Part shown: positions 10,043-22,835 of the stretch, in pieces
Layout: each line of letters begins with the position of its first letter
Position numbering within the stretch: the stretch's first letter is position 1
Origin: Granulosicoccaceae sp. 1_MG-2023
Lineage (GTDB): Bacteria > Pseudomonadota > Gammaproteobacteria > Granulosicoccales > Granulosicoccaceae
Length of the DNA stretch: 64,000 nt
NCBI GenBank assembly: GCA_030546905.1
Contig: JAUOPI010000001.1
Coordinates: forward strand, 1-64,000
Reading direction: 5' to 3'
Program-made: the position numbers and the translations under genes
The notes under the pieces: model-generated
Databases searched by the model: none
What the model saw: the letters and a program-made list of their open reading frames with translations, nothing else
Told to the model about the DNA's origin: nothing

Positions 10043-11053
10043 ATGACCAGGATCACACGCACAAGGATTTTGCGCTGTCTGCTGACGCTGAGCGCTTTGC
10101 TGGCAGGCGGCAGCGCCCAGGCGCAGGAAGGCGATGAGGCCGCACAAGCGGTCCGCGTTTCCACCTCAGCGCTGTCGCAAGTACTCGAAAAACCGCAGTA
10201 TTCCGCCCCGGCCAGCGTGGTCAGTCTGAATCAGACACAACTCAGTGCGCAGCTCAACGCACAGATCAGCGATATCCGCGTACGGCCGGGTGACGTCGTC
10301 AAACAGGGGCAACGGCTGATCAGCCTCGACTGCAGCGATGCGCAGCTGGCGCTGGAAAGCGCCGACGCACAACAGGAGCTGGCGCAGAAAGAATATAACC
10401 GCATCAGCGCGCTGCGCCGCTCAAGCGCGGTGACCGAACAACAGCTCAACAATGCCGAAACCACCCTGCGTCAGGCCCGCGTAACACGCAAGCAGGCCGC
10501 GCTGCAGACCTCACGCTGTCACGTCAACGCGCCCTTTGACGGCGTAGTCAGCGAACGCCAGGCCTCGCTCGGCGCACTGGCCGCGCCCGGCACGCCGCTG
10601 CTGACCCTGGTGGATCTGTCCCGCATCGAAGTCGCGGCACAGATCAGCGCCGGCGACCGCAACAGCCTCAGCGAAGCCGCGGAACTGCTGTTTGACGACG
10701 GACAGCGGCAGTATCCGGTGACACTGCGGACACTCTCGCCGGTCATCAATCCGGCCAGTCTGGCCAGCGAAGCCCGCCTGACCTTCAGCGCCGCCGCAGC
10801 CCCGCCCGGAGCCTCCGGCCGCCTGTACTGGAAAGGCGCTACGGCGCAGATCCCCGCCGACCTTCTGCTGCAACGCGCCGGGCAGTCCGGTGTGTTTATC
10901 GCCGATGATGACATCGCCCGTTTTGTGCCCCTGCCCGGCGCACGCCCGGGCCGGCCTGCGGCAACTGAACTGCCGGCTGCCACGCAGCTGATTATCGACG
11001 GACGTTTCGGTCTCAAAGACGGCGATCGTATAGAGGTGCAGGGGCTGCAATAG
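10043..11053 (+). CDS. RND efflux periplasmic adaptor (membrane fusion protein)
   Basis: A 336-residue membrane fusion protein. It has a signal peptide (about 1-28), a lipoyl/biotinyl-like half (VRPGDVVKQGQRLISLD, about 74-92), a coiled-coil hairpin at about 100-145, the second lipoyl half (APFDGVVSER), and a beta-barrel region. It links an inner-membrane RND pump to an outer-membrane channel. It is shorter than the usual 370-400 residues of AcrA-like proteins. The pump gene follows 30 nt downstream. No outer-membrane factor gene lies next to it, so a shared TolC is likely. Confidence 0.85.
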   Translation: MTRITRTRILRCLLTLSALLAGGSAQAQEGDEAAQAVRVSTSALSQVLEKPQYSAPASVVSLNQTQLSAQLNAQISDIRVRPGDVVKQGQRLISLDCSDAQLALESADAQQELAQKEYNRISALRRSSAVTEQQLNNAETTLRQARVTRKQAALQTSRCHVNAPFDGVVSERQASLGALAAPGTPLLTLVDLSRIEVAAQISAGDRNSLSEAAELLFDDGQRQYPVTLRTLSPVINPASLASEARLTFSAAAAPPGASGRLYWKGATAQIPADLLLQRAGQSGVFIADDDIARFVPLPGARPGRPAATELPAATQLIIDGRFGLKDGDRIEVQGLQ

Positions 11054-11083
11054 CCACTGCGCTGATTCCCGGAGGGAACCGAC

Positions 11084-14000
11084 GTGAAACAATTTGCCGC
11101 CGCGCTCTACAGCAACCATGTGCTGGCCAATCTGCTGTTTATTCTGGTGCTGGCGCTGGGCTATATGTCCTTTATGGCCATGCCGCGCGAACAGGACCCG
11201 ACGATCAATTTCAACTGGATCGACATCACCACCGTGGTCCCCGGCATGGCCTCGGCGGATGTGGAAACCCGCGTCACCGACGTGCTCGAAGACGAAATCC
11301 GCACCATCGCTGATATCAAGTTCGTCTCGAGCAATTCACGCGACAGCTTCTCCAGCGTGTTGGTGCGCTTCGAAGATATAGACGAGGACGAGTTCGATAA
11401 ACGGGTCATCGAACTGCGCCGCAATATCAGCAATGCCGAAGCGGAGCTGCCCGACGAGGCCTACTCGCCGGTGATCACCGAGATCACCACCGCCAACGCC
11501 TTCCCCAGCGCCACGCTGGTGGTCACGGCTGAAGCTGACGACGAAAACCTGCGCCGTAACGCGCAAATCATCAAAGGCGATCTGGAGCAGATCGAAGGCG
11601 TTAACAGTGTTATTACCACCGCCTTACAGGAGCCGGAATTTCATATCGACTTTGACCCGGAGCGGCTCGAATCCATCGGCATCAGCCCGACCGCGCTGGC
11701 CGATACGGTGGCCGTGTATTTCCGCGACATTTCGGCCGGCTCGGCGCAAGTAGGCGAGCAAACCTGGTCGGTACGTCTCAAGGGCACCGGCACCGATCCG
11801 CAGATTCTGCGTGATCTGCCGCTGCTGGGCGCCGGCGGCGAAGTGCGTATCGGTGACGTGGCGCAGGTGACGCGCACCCGCGAACCGGCGCAGATGCTGG
11901 CCAGCCTGGCGGGCAAACCGGCGGTGATTCTGGGCATCACCAAAAAAGAATCGAGCAACACCCTGGCGCTGGTCGAACGCCTCAACGACTATATTGCGCA
12001 GCGCAACCGGACCCGCGATTCCTCCGGCGTGACGGTCTTTCTGGCGGACGATCAGACCGAAGTGACCCGCAATGCACTCAACATCATGCAGACCAACGCC
12101 GTGCTCGGTCTGTTTCTGGTGCTGCTGGTGACCTGGGCATTTCTGGGCTGGCGTATCGCCTTTTTCACCTCCATCGGCATTCCCTTTATCCTCGCCGGCA
12201 CCTTCTGGTTACTGGCTGCCATGGAGCAGACGCTTAACGTCAGCGTGCTGCTCGGCGTGGTAATCAGTCTGGGCATGCTGGTCGACGATGCAGTCGTGGT
12301 GGTGGAAGGGATTTACTATCGTCTGCAGCGCGGCATGGCGCCCATGAAAGCCACACTGGAAACACTCGCCGAAGTGGTCTCACCGGTCACCGCCGCGGTC
12401 CTGACCACCATGGCGGCCTTCCTGCCGCTGATGCTGCTGCCCGGTATTGTCGGCAAATTTATGATGGTCATCCCGCTGGTCGTGACCACGGCGCTGGCGA
12501 TCAGCCTCATCGAAGCCTACTACATGCTGCCCAGCCACTTGCTGACAGCGCGCCTGGACTTCAGCAACCCCGGCCGCGTACAGCGTCTGCGCGAAAAGGT
12601 CCTGCACAGCATCCGCGTCAAATACACCCGCCTGCTGACCCGCTCGCTGCGCTACCCGGTGCTGATGCTCAGCTCGGTCGTGCTGGTCTTTATCCTGTCG
12701 CTGTTCTGCGCCTTTGCCGGGCAGGTCAATCCGGGCTTGTTCAATCACCCAGTGCTCAAGCATTTTCTGGTTAAAACCGACTTTTTCGCCTCCGACCCGC
12801 TGCGTCTGTTTTATATCAGCGTGGAAATGCCCAACGGCACACCGCTGCAAACCACCATGGACAAGGTCGTCGAAGTCGAACAAAAGGTGCAACAGCATTT
12901 ACGCGCCGATGAAACCCGCAGCGTGGTCAGCTACGCAGGCCGCATGTGGAGCGAAACCGCGCCTTTTATCGGCGACCATTACGGCCAGATTCTGGTCACG
13001 CTGAAGCCGAAAACCCAAAACATGCGTGAGGTCAGCGAGGTCATCGAGGCCATGCGCGCCGACGTCAGCGCCACTCTGGGGCCGGCCAAACTGTTTTTTA
13101 TGGAAATGGCCGGCGGGCCGCCGGTCTCCAAACCGATCAGCATCAAAATCCGCGGGGATAACCTTGAGCAGCTGCGCGCCGCCACCCGCGACATCAAAAC
13201 CGTCCTCAACGACAGCGGCTTTGCCCATGACATCAGCGACGACGACAGTCCGGGCCTGCAGGAAATGGTGCTCAGCATCAACAGCAACAATGCCCGTCGG
13301 GCCGGCATCTCACCGGCCGAAATCAGCCGCGTGATGCGTCTGATGGTCGACGGCGAAATCGCCGCCAGCATGCGCGACCGCGGAGAAACCGTCGATGTGC
13401 GGGTGCGTGCCGCCCCGCGTGAGGTCAGCAGTATCGAGCAAAACCTGCAAATCAGCCTGCCCGGCGCAGACGGCTCACCGGTGCCCCTGCGCTCGCTGGT
13501 CGATATCCGTTATCAAACCGGGCTCGGCAATATCCGCCACTACAACTTCCGCCGTACGATTACCGTCGAATCGGAAATTGATAACACCAAGACTGACCCT
13601 CTTGCGGCAAATAATACAATCCGCCGGATTTGGTCCGAAGAACTACAAGCCCGTTACCCAGCAGTCAATCTTGATTTCTCCGGCCAGCTCGACGACATCA
13701 ACGAAAGCCTCGATGCCATGGCGCGGCTGATGCTGCTCGGTGTTCTGCTGATGTATCTGATACTCGGCACACAGTTCCGCAGCTACTTCCAGCCCCTGCT
13801 GATACTGGCCACCATTCCAATGGCTTTTACCGGCGTCGTCGCCGGCCTGCTGGTCACCGGCAATCCCCTGAGCCTGTGGACGCTCTACGGCGTGGTCGCT
13901 CTGACCGGTATCGCCGTCAACGCCGCCATCGTACTGATCTCCGCCGCCAATCAACGCCTGCGCGCCGGCATGAGCGTCCTGCACGCCACACTGTACGCCG

Positions 14001-14206
14001 CGCGGCGGCGGGTCATCCCGATTCTGATCACCTCCACCACCACCGTCGCCGGCTTATTCTCTCTCGCCACCGGGCTCGGCGGACACTCACTGGTCTGGGG
14101 ACCGGTGGCCACGGCCATCGTCTGGGGCCTGGTGGTTTCCACAAGCCTGACCCTGTTCGTTGTACCGCTGCTCTACCGCATGTTTATGGCCCGCCGCCCC
14201 CTGTAG
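11084..14206 (+). CDS. RND efflux pump, inner-membrane transporter
   Basis: A 1040-residue HAE1-type RND transporter with two repeats of six helices and large periplasmic loops. The proton-relay acidic pair is visible in helix 4 (SLGMLVDDAVVVVEG). The first helix (VLANLLFILVLALGYMSF) is directly followed by the conserved MPREQDP. Translation starts at GTG 11084, preceded by a strong GGAGGGA. It forms an operon with the adaptor gene. The stop codon TAG lies inside the first TGTAGGAGC repeat unit, so the repeat defines the C-terminus (...RRPL). Substrates cannot be deduced. Confidence 0.9.
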   Translation: MKQFAAALYSNHVLANLLFILVLALGYMSFMAMPREQDPTINFNWIDITTVVPGMASADVETRVTDVLEDEIRTIADIKFVSSNSRDSFSSVLVRFEDIDEDEFDKRVIELRRNISNAEAELPDEAYSPVITEITTANAFPSATLVVTAEADDENLRRNAQIIKGDLEQIEGVNSVITTALQEPEFHIDFDPERLESIGISPTALADTVAVYFRDISAGSAQVGEQTWSVRLKGTGTDPQILRDLPLLGAGGEVRIGDVAQVTRTREPAQMLASLAGKPAVILGITKKESSNTLALVERLNDYIAQRNRTRDSSGVTVFLADDQTEVTRNALNIMQTNAVLGLFLVLLVTWAFLGWRIAFFTSIGIPFILAGTFWLLAAMEQTLNVSVLLGVVISLGMLVDDAVVVVEGIYYRLQRGMAPMKATLETLAEVVSPVTAAVLTTMAAFLPLMLLPGIVGKFMMVIPLVVTTALAISLIEAYYMLPSHLLTARLDFSNPGRVQRLREKVLHSIRVKYTRLLTRSLRYPVLMLSSVVLVFILSLFCAFAGQVNPGLFNHPVLKHFLVKTDFFASDPLRLFYISVEMPNGTPLQTTMDKVVEVEQKVQQHLRADETRSVVSYAGRMWSETAPFIGDHYGQILVTLKPKTQNMREVSEVIEAMRADVSATLGPAKLFFMEMAGGPPVSKPISIKIRGDNLEQLRAATRDIKTVLNDSGFAHDISDDDSPGLQEMVLSINSNNARRAGISPAEISRVMRLMVDGEIAASMRDRGETVDVRVRAAPREVSSIEQNLQISLPGADGSPVPLRSLVDIRYQTGLGNIRHYNFRRTITVESEIDNTKTDPLAANNTIRRIWSEELQARYPAVNLDFSGQLDDINESLDAMARLMLLGVLLMYLILGTQFRSYFQPLLILATIPMAFTGVVAGLLVTGNPLSLWTLYGVVALTGIAVNAAIVLISAANQRLRAGMSVLHATLYAARRRVIPILITSTTTVAGLFSLATGLGGHSLVWGPVATAIVWGLVVSTSLTLFVVPLLYRMFMARRPL

Positions 14207-14630
14207 GAGCCTGCATGCAGGCGACCTGCCGGTGCCACACCCAACTCCGCAGGTCGCGGCTATAGCCGCTCCTACAATGCTGCGCAGACCGTATGGTCGG
14301 TACGCCAATTACATCACCTGTAGGAGCCTGCATGCAGGCGACTTACGGTGACGCATCCAACTCCGCAGGTCGCGGCTATAGCCGCTCCTACAGTCGTGCA
14401 CGAACCGAGCGGTCGGTACGCCGATTACATCACCTGTAGGAGCCTGTATACAGGCGACCTGCCGGTGCCACGTCCGACTCCGCAGGTCGCGGCTATAGCC
14501 GCTCCTACAATCGTGCGCGGACCAAACGGTCGGAGTGCGTCACGCCGATCGCATCTCCTGTAGGAGCCTGCATGCAGGCGACCTGCCGGTGCCGCATCCG
14601 ACTCCGAAGGTCGCGACTACCACCACCGCC
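14202..14630 (+). repeat. Tandem palindromic TGTAGGAGC repeats, left cluster (4 units)
   Basis: Four copies of a 74-75-bp unit begin at 14202, 14319, 14435 and 14559. Each opens with TGTAGGAGCCTGCATGCAGG, contains GCGACCTGCCGGTGCC, and closes with GGTCGCGGCTATAGCCGCT then CCTACA. The ends are inverted (TGTAGGAGC / GCTCCTACA) and both arms hold short palindromes (CTGCATGCAG, GCGGCTATAGCCGC). Linkers of about 42-49 bp are also similar (GGTCGGTACGCC), so the repeating unit is about 117-124 bp. The fourth copy is decayed at its right end. These resemble REP-like elements of gammaproteobacteria. Confidence 0.9.
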
Positions 14631-14688
14631 ACACGCATTTCCGCGAAATAATCACCAAAATTCCTGACATTTATCACCTTCTAACACA

Positions 14689-14704
14689 GTTAAATTAACT
14701 TAAC
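14689..14704. promoter_or_regulatory. Candidate operator upstream of the WYL regulator
   Basis: Inverted repeat GTTAA-N6-TTAAC in the AT-rich part of the 211-bp stretch between the repeat cluster and the WYL gene. WYL regulators of defence loci often repress themselves through such palindromes. The same stretch holds a 19-codon open frame at 14755 preceded by GGAG, too short to call. Confidence 0.35.
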
Positions 14705-14841
14705 GTTCAGATACATACACGCTGACCGTTATTATTCGGGATCTTTCGGAGAAGATGATTGCCTCCTGCGTTTGTCACAAACACGGCAAATCGTCGGCTT
14801 GGATAGCCCGGTAAACCAGCAGGCGAGTTCAACGGGAATAG

Positions 14842-15678
14842 ATGAAGACCAACAATCAACACTACTGGCTGATCGAGTTGCTCACCTACTGGGAAGGGGA
14901 AGTCTGCACCCGACATCTGAGGGAATTTTTCGGGCTCAGCCGTCAACAAGCCAGCAAACACCTGCAAAGCTACCTGACAAACTACCCCGACCACCTGGAT
15001 TATGACCCGTCCCTGAAACGCTATGTGCCCGGACCGGCTTTTACGGCCACTCATATCAGCTGCGACGTCAACGAATACCTGAACTGGCTGACCGGCATCC
15101 GCTCGCTGATGCCGTCGGGGAAATCGCTGCTCAGCCTGCCTCACTTTGCCATCAGTCCCGCACCACGGCGGGTTTCGAATCAGGTTATGCGCCTGCTGGT
15201 CAAAGCCTTACGTCAGCAACGCAGACTCGAAGTGGACTACCTGTCAGTCAGTAGCGCTGACCCCGATGGCCGCATCATCGTTCCCCATGCTTTCGTGAAT
15301 ACCGGCCTGCGCTGGCACCTGCGTGCCTGGTGCGAAAAAAACCGGGCTTACCGTGACTTCGTACTGAGCCGCTTCCGGGGTGTACCGGATCTGCTCGACC
15401 GGTCCGAACACGGACCTGAAAACGACGAGGCCTGGAACACGGAAGTGAACGTCATCCTCCGGCCTGACCCGCGTCTCAAGCCAACACAACAATCTGCATT
15501 GGAACAAGACTATGGCATGGAAAACAGCCAGCTCACCCTGACCTGTCGCGCGGCGCTTGTGCATTACCTGCTGCAGGAGATGCAGGTCAACATAAAGGTG
15601 CTCGACGGTTCGCCCGAAGCACAGCAACTGGTACTGGTTAACACAGAAGAACTGCGCCCTTGGTTATTCAATATCTGA
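14842..15678 (+). CDS. WYL-domain transcriptional regulator of the CRISPR-Cas locus
   Basis: A 278-residue regulator. It has a winged helix-turn-helix at about 15-60 (LREFFGLSRQQASKHLQSY), a WYL domain at about 118-190 (VDYLSVSS then RWHLRAWC, giving WHL in place of WYL), and a C-terminal WCX-like extension to 278. The architecture and length match the CapW/BrxR group, repressors of phage-defence islands that respond to a ligand through the WYL fold. A stop codon sits directly before the ATG, so no longer start exists; the ribosome site is weak. The gene lies 115 nt upstream of cas3 on the same strand and probably controls the cas operon. Confidence 0.8.
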   Translation: MKTNNQHYWLIELLTYWEGEVCTRHLREFFGLSRQQASKHLQSYLTNYPDHLDYDPSLKRYVPGPAFTATHISCDVNEYLNWLTGIRSLMPSGKSLLSLPHFAISPAPRRVSNQVMRLLVKALRQQRRLEVDYLSVSSADPDGRIIVPHAFVNTGLRWHLRAWCEKNRAYRDFVLSRFRGVPDLLDRSEHGPENDEAWNTEVNVILRPDPRLKPTQQSALEQDYGMENSQLTLTCRAALVHYLLQEMQVNIKVLDGSPEAQQLVLVNTEELRPWLFNI

Positions 15679-15688
15679 ACAAAGACCT

Positions 15689-15703
15689 GTCAACAAAGTT
15701 GAC
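15689..15703. promoter_or_regulatory. Perfect palindrome upstream of the cas promoter
   Basis: GTCAAC-AAA-GTTGAC, a 6+6 inverted repeat with a 3-nt centre, lying 19 nt upstream of the proposed -35 of the cas operon. A second inverted repeat, TGCAC-N10-GTGCA (15713-15732), straddles the -35 box. Either could be the WYL regulator's operator. The first is close to the GTTAA half-sites in front of the regulator gene itself. Confidence 0.45.
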
Positions 15704-15721
15704 CTGTGTTTTTGCACAGCC

Positions 15722-15750
15722 TTGGCAGTGCAGGAGAGATTTTGGATAGT
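15722..15750 (+). promoter_or_regulatory. Promoter of the type I-G cas operon
   Basis: -35 TTGGCA (15722-15727, 5/6 to consensus) and -10 GATAGT (15745-15750, 4/6) are separated by exactly 17 bp. The predicted transcript start is near 15757, about 37 nt before the cas3 ATG. A TTG at 15722 that opens the longer reading frame is therefore more likely promoter than start codon. Confidence 0.5.
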
Positions 15751-15793
15751 AAAACTCAACAAATATACAAAACCGGAAATTCCGGGAGCTGAT

Positions 15794-18228
15794 ATGGACT
15801 TTAATGCTTTTTTTGCCCAAGCCTACGCGTCTGATACGACGCCTTTCCCCTACCAAAGCAAGCTGGCCAATGAGGCCTGGCCTGACCTGCTTAACATTCC
15901 CACGGGTCTGGGCAAAACCGCTGCCGTCACATTGGCCTGGCTTTTCAAAACTCAGGAACAAAACTGTCCTGACACGCCGCGACGTCTGGTCTGGTGCCTG
16001 CCGATGCGGGTGCTGGTGGAACAGACAGAACAAAGCATTCGCCAGTGGTTGGCCAATCTTGGATATCAGGACAAGGTTGCCGTACACATCCTGATGGGCG
16101 GACATCAGGACACAATGCAACAGAGCTGGGCCGGGCAACCGGAACAAGCTGCCATATTGATCGGCACCCAGGACATGCTGCTGTCGCGGGCATTGATGCG
16201 CGGTTACGGCATGAGCCGTTACCTGTGGCCGGTGCACTATGCACTGCTGAACAACGACGCGCTCTGGGTATTCGATGAAGTCCAGCTGATGGGCCCCGCC
16301 CTGGCCACCACCGCCCAGCTCGAAGCCTTCCGCCGCCAGTACCCTTTGGGAAGAACAAGCCGCAGTCTCTGGGTTTCAGCGACCCTCGACCCGAACTGGC
16401 TCGCTACAGTGGACTTCCGCCCCTACGTGACCTGTGGCTTGTCCGTTCAATCTCTGGATAACGAAGATCTCGCGCACCCTGTTGTACAAAACCGAAGCCA
16501 GGCTTGCAAAATATTAAGCCAAGCCCGCACATCGCTGGACAAAATCACTCCTGCCAAAAAGGCTAAAGCCTATATCGATGCACTCGCCACGGAGATACTC
16601 GAAGAACACCAGCCAGACACACAAACACTGGTTATCCTCAATCAGGTAGAGCGGGCACAGGGGCTTTATCAAGCACTGAAAAAACGCAAGCCGCCCGCAG
16701 AACTACTCCTGTTACATGCGCGTTTCCGACCCGCTGAACGGCGCGCAATAGAGGAAAAACTCAAAGACACGAAGCAGTCAGCCGACCGGATCGTCATTGC
16801 AACCCAGGCCATCGAAGCCGGTGTCGACATCAGTTCGGCAACCCTGTTTACAGAGCTGGCACCCTGGTCATCACTGGTTCAGCGTTTCGGTCGCTGCAAC
16901 CGCTATGCTGAATACCCGCAAGCCCGCCTGTTCTGCATCGACATCGACGAAGAACACGCCCCCCTGCCGTATACCGAAGAATCCTTGCAACAGTCCCGTA
17001 GCAAGGTAGACAAGGTTCTGGCAGACGGCGGGCAAGCCGGACCGGGCCAATTACCTGCCACAAGCGAACCACAGCCCTTCGACCTGGTGCTGCGGCGACG
17101 GGATTTTCTTGAACTGTTCAATACCGACCCGGATCTGTCAGGCCAAGACATCGATGTTTCCCCGTACATACGCGATACAGGAACGCCGCAGTGTCTCGTA
17201 TTCTGGCGCGGCTTCGACAAAGACCCCAAAGAACAAACACCGCCCGAGCGCGATGAACTCTGCCCGGCCGCCCTGTCTCATCTCAAACAACACGTGAAAA
17301 AACACGGCGGCTGGCGCTTCGACCATCTCACAGAGCACTGGCAAAAAGTCAGCGACGCACAACTGCGTCCCGGCATGACATTGCTGCTGTGCGCTGGCGA
17401 TGGCGGTTACGACAACGAAACAGGCTTCCTCCCCGGCTGCAAAGGACCGGTTGCAACTCTGTCCCCTGATAGCAATGCACAAAGCGAGAGCTACACCAGT
17501 GACCGCGAAAGTGAAATCGGCTGTTTCGTTACGCTGGCCGCGCATCTGGAAGATGCCCAAAGCCATGCCGCCCACCTCTGCGGGCAGCTCAGACTGAACG
17601 CAGAAGACAAAGACGCTGTTGTCACTGCAGCAGCGCGTCACGACTGGGGTAAGGCACACGAAGCCTTCCAGAACATGCTCAAGGCCGCCGCTGAGCCACC
17701 GGAGCCTGATCAACTCTGGGCCAAATCGTCACGTTCCGGCGGACGGGCTATCTACCGTATGAATCCGACCACAGACGACCAGCCCGGCGTGCCCCGCCCC
17801 TGTTTCCGTCACGAGCTGGCGTCTGCACTGGCCTGGCTGGAGCAGCATGACGCACACCCGCAACGGGACCTGATCGCCTACCTCATCGCGGCCCACCACG
17901 GCAAGGTACGCATGGGCCTGCGCGCATTACCCGGCGAAAACAAGCCCGGCGATGATCGGCTATACGCCCGCGGCGTCTGGGCTGGTGACCAGTTGCCGGC
18001 TATTGCCACGCGCGATGGAAGCAAGCTGCCTGCAACCACCTTACGGCTGGACCTGATGACGCTGGGCGAAGGGCCGATGGGGGCGTCATGGACCGAACGC
18101 ACCGCCCGCTTGCTGGATCAACCCGGCCCATTCCGTCTGGCATGGCTGGAGGCGCTGGTGCGTATCGCTGACTGGCGTGCATCCCGCGAAGAACAGTTAT
18201 CAGCCAACCGCACCGAAGGAGAACACTG

Positions 18229-18229
<1 letters not shown>
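15794..18229 (+). CDS. cas3: Type I-G CRISPR helicase-nuclease Cas3 (helicase then HD)
   Basis: An 811-residue Cas3 that unwinds and degrades target DNA after Cascade binding. The N-terminal SF2 helicase has Walker A PTGLGKT (36-42), motif II DEVQ (161-164), motif III SAT (195-197) and motif VI QRFGRCNR (about 364). The HD nuclease domain is at the C-terminus (RHDWGK with H616/D617, and AAHHGK at about 700-704). This order, helicase first and HD last, is typical of type I-G. The ATG at 15794 has GGGAG 7 nt upstream and leaves out a 24-residue extension beginning with TTG inside the promoter. It is the first gene of the operon and overlaps csx17 by 1 nt. Confidence 0.9.
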
Positions 18230-21332
<3,103 letters not shown>

Positions 21333-21335
21333 GCC

Positions 21336-22817
21336 ATGCTGACCATCGCAATTGACTTCCCGGCAGGACGTTTTCATGCCACCCCATGGGGCAAGCATGT
21401 CAACGAAGCCGATGTGGAATGGCCGCCTTCCCCATGGCGTCTGATCCGGGCACTACTGGCGGTTTGGTACCGCAAGGCAGACAAAGACCGCTTCAGTCAG
21501 GACACCCTGCAGCGGCTCGTCGGGACACTCGCATCCGAATTGCCGGGATACCAACTGCCGTCCGCGCGGCAGTCCCACAGCCGCCACTACATGCCCACAG
21601 CCGGTGGCAAGAAAACCCTGGTCTTCGACGGCTTTGCCATTATCCCCGACAAGCAAGCGTTGATCATTAACTGGCCGGGTCTGGAACTCAGCCCGGAGGA
21701 AACCGCTCTGCTCGACCATCTGCTGGAAAAACTCGGCTATCTGGGCCGCGCCGAAAGCTGGATAAACGCACAACGCCTGCCCGACTGGCAGGGCGAGCTC
21801 AACACACTGCCGGCTGAGCTTCCTGCCGACCCGCAGATCGCCCGTGAAGCCGTTCAGCTGCTCGCACCGTGGCCCGCTGATCAGTGGAAAAGCGTTCGTC
21901 AAACACTGATAAGCGACAACCAAATCGACTCGGTCAAGGGAAAAACCGGCAAACGTTTGCAAGCCACCCTGCCCGAGGCCCTGAGCGATGCCTTATGCGT
22001 GGACACAGGACAACTCCAGAAAGAAGGCTGGAGCCTGCCTCCGGCCGCTCGCCCGGTAAGCTACTACCGACCGTGGCAGGCACTGAACCAGCGTCAGGCA
22101 TCTCACACGATACACACGCTGCCCACGGTCACCCAGGTACGCATGCAGCTATCGGGCAAACCACTGCCACGGATTGAAGACAGTCTCCGGGTGTCCGAAG
22201 CCTTCCGCGCGGCACTTATCCACATGCTGGATAAACGTCTGAATCTGCCGGTACCGAACCTTGTATCAGGCCACAACCTGCCTGACGACAATCGGCACTC
22301 GCATGCCTTTTATCTGGCAGAAGATGCAGACCGGGACGGTCATATCGATCATCTTCTGCTGCATATTCCGGGCGGCATAACGGCAGACGTACAACAGGCG
22401 CTCAACCGCTTAAACAAACTCTGGCTCGGGAAAAAAGGCGAATGGCAGTTGGTCTTCGAAAACAGCGGAGACAACATCAGCCCGCTGACCGTGAGCGCCA
22501 GCGTCTGGCAAAGCCAAACCCCGTATCTGCATCCATGGCACGCTAAAAAAGGCTTTGGTGTCTATCAGCAGCTGCTTCGCGAGTGCCGCTCGCGAGGTTT
22601 ACCCGAACCGCAAATCGAGCAACTGGATACGGTTCAGCCGGGCAAAACGCCACGCCGGCCCGTCCACTTTCACCGCTTCAGAAAACGTCGCGGCCTGAAC
22701 CAGCCCGACCGGCAAGGCAGCTTCTGGCGCTTGCGCTTTCCCGAGCCGGTATCCGGCCCTCTTGCGTTGGGTTTTGCTTGTCATTTCGGCATGGGGCTCT
22801 TTAAGCCGGAAGAATAA
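21336..22817 (+). CDS. csb2: Type I-G Csb2 (Cas5-Cas6 fusion)
   Basis: A 493-residue protein of the Csb2 (GSU0054) family. In type I-G it combines a Cas5-like N-terminal half with a Cas6-like C-terminal half, so it is expected both to cap the Cascade complex and to cut the precursor crRNA in the repeat. The N-terminus has the family signature (FPAGRFHATPWG, then VEWPPSPWRLIRALL). The C-terminal half contains DRDGHIDHLLLHIP and ends in a RAMP-like Gly-rich segment (LALGFACHFGMGLF). Start 3 nt after csb1 stops. No separate cas6 was found, consistent with the fusion supplying that activity. Confidence 0.9.
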   Translation: MLTIAIDFPAGRFHATPWGKHVNEADVEWPPSPWRLIRALLAVWYRKADKDRFSQDTLQRLVGTLASELPGYQLPSARQSHSRHYMPTAGGKKTLVFDGFAIIPDKQALIINWPGLELSPEETALLDHLLEKLGYLGRAESWINAQRLPDWQGELNTLPAELPADPQIAREAVQLLAPWPADQWKSVRQTLISDNQIDSVKGKTGKRLQATLPEALSDALCVDTGQLQKEGWSLPPAARPVSYYRPWQALNQRQASHTIHTLPTVTQVRMQLSGKPLPRIEDSLRVSEAFRAALIHMLDKRLNLPVPNLVSGHNLPDDNRHSHAFYLAEDADRDGHIDHLLLHIPGGITADVQQALNRLNKLWLGKKGEWQLVFENSGDNISPLTVSASVWQSQTPYLHPWHAKKGFGVYQQLLRECRSRGLPEPQIEQLDTVQPGKTPRRPVHFHRFRKRRGLNQPDRQGSFWRLRFPEPVSGPLALGFACHFGMGLFKPEE

Positions 22818-22835
22818 TCCGGCAAGGAAAGGTGC

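Noticed and set aside
14202-14630. Insertion sequence or transposon at the island edge
   Set aside because: No transposase frame, no target-site duplication seen; the structure is short palindromic tandem units.
14755-14814. 19-codon open frame before the WYL gene as a leader peptide
   Set aside because: GGAG is only 3 nt from its ATG, the peptide shows no regulatory codon bias, and nothing supports translation.
15722-15793. TTG start giving Cas3 a 24-residue longer N-terminus
   Set aside because: The TTG lies in the -35 box and lacks a ribosome site; ATG 15794 has GGGAG and starts directly at the helicase domain.
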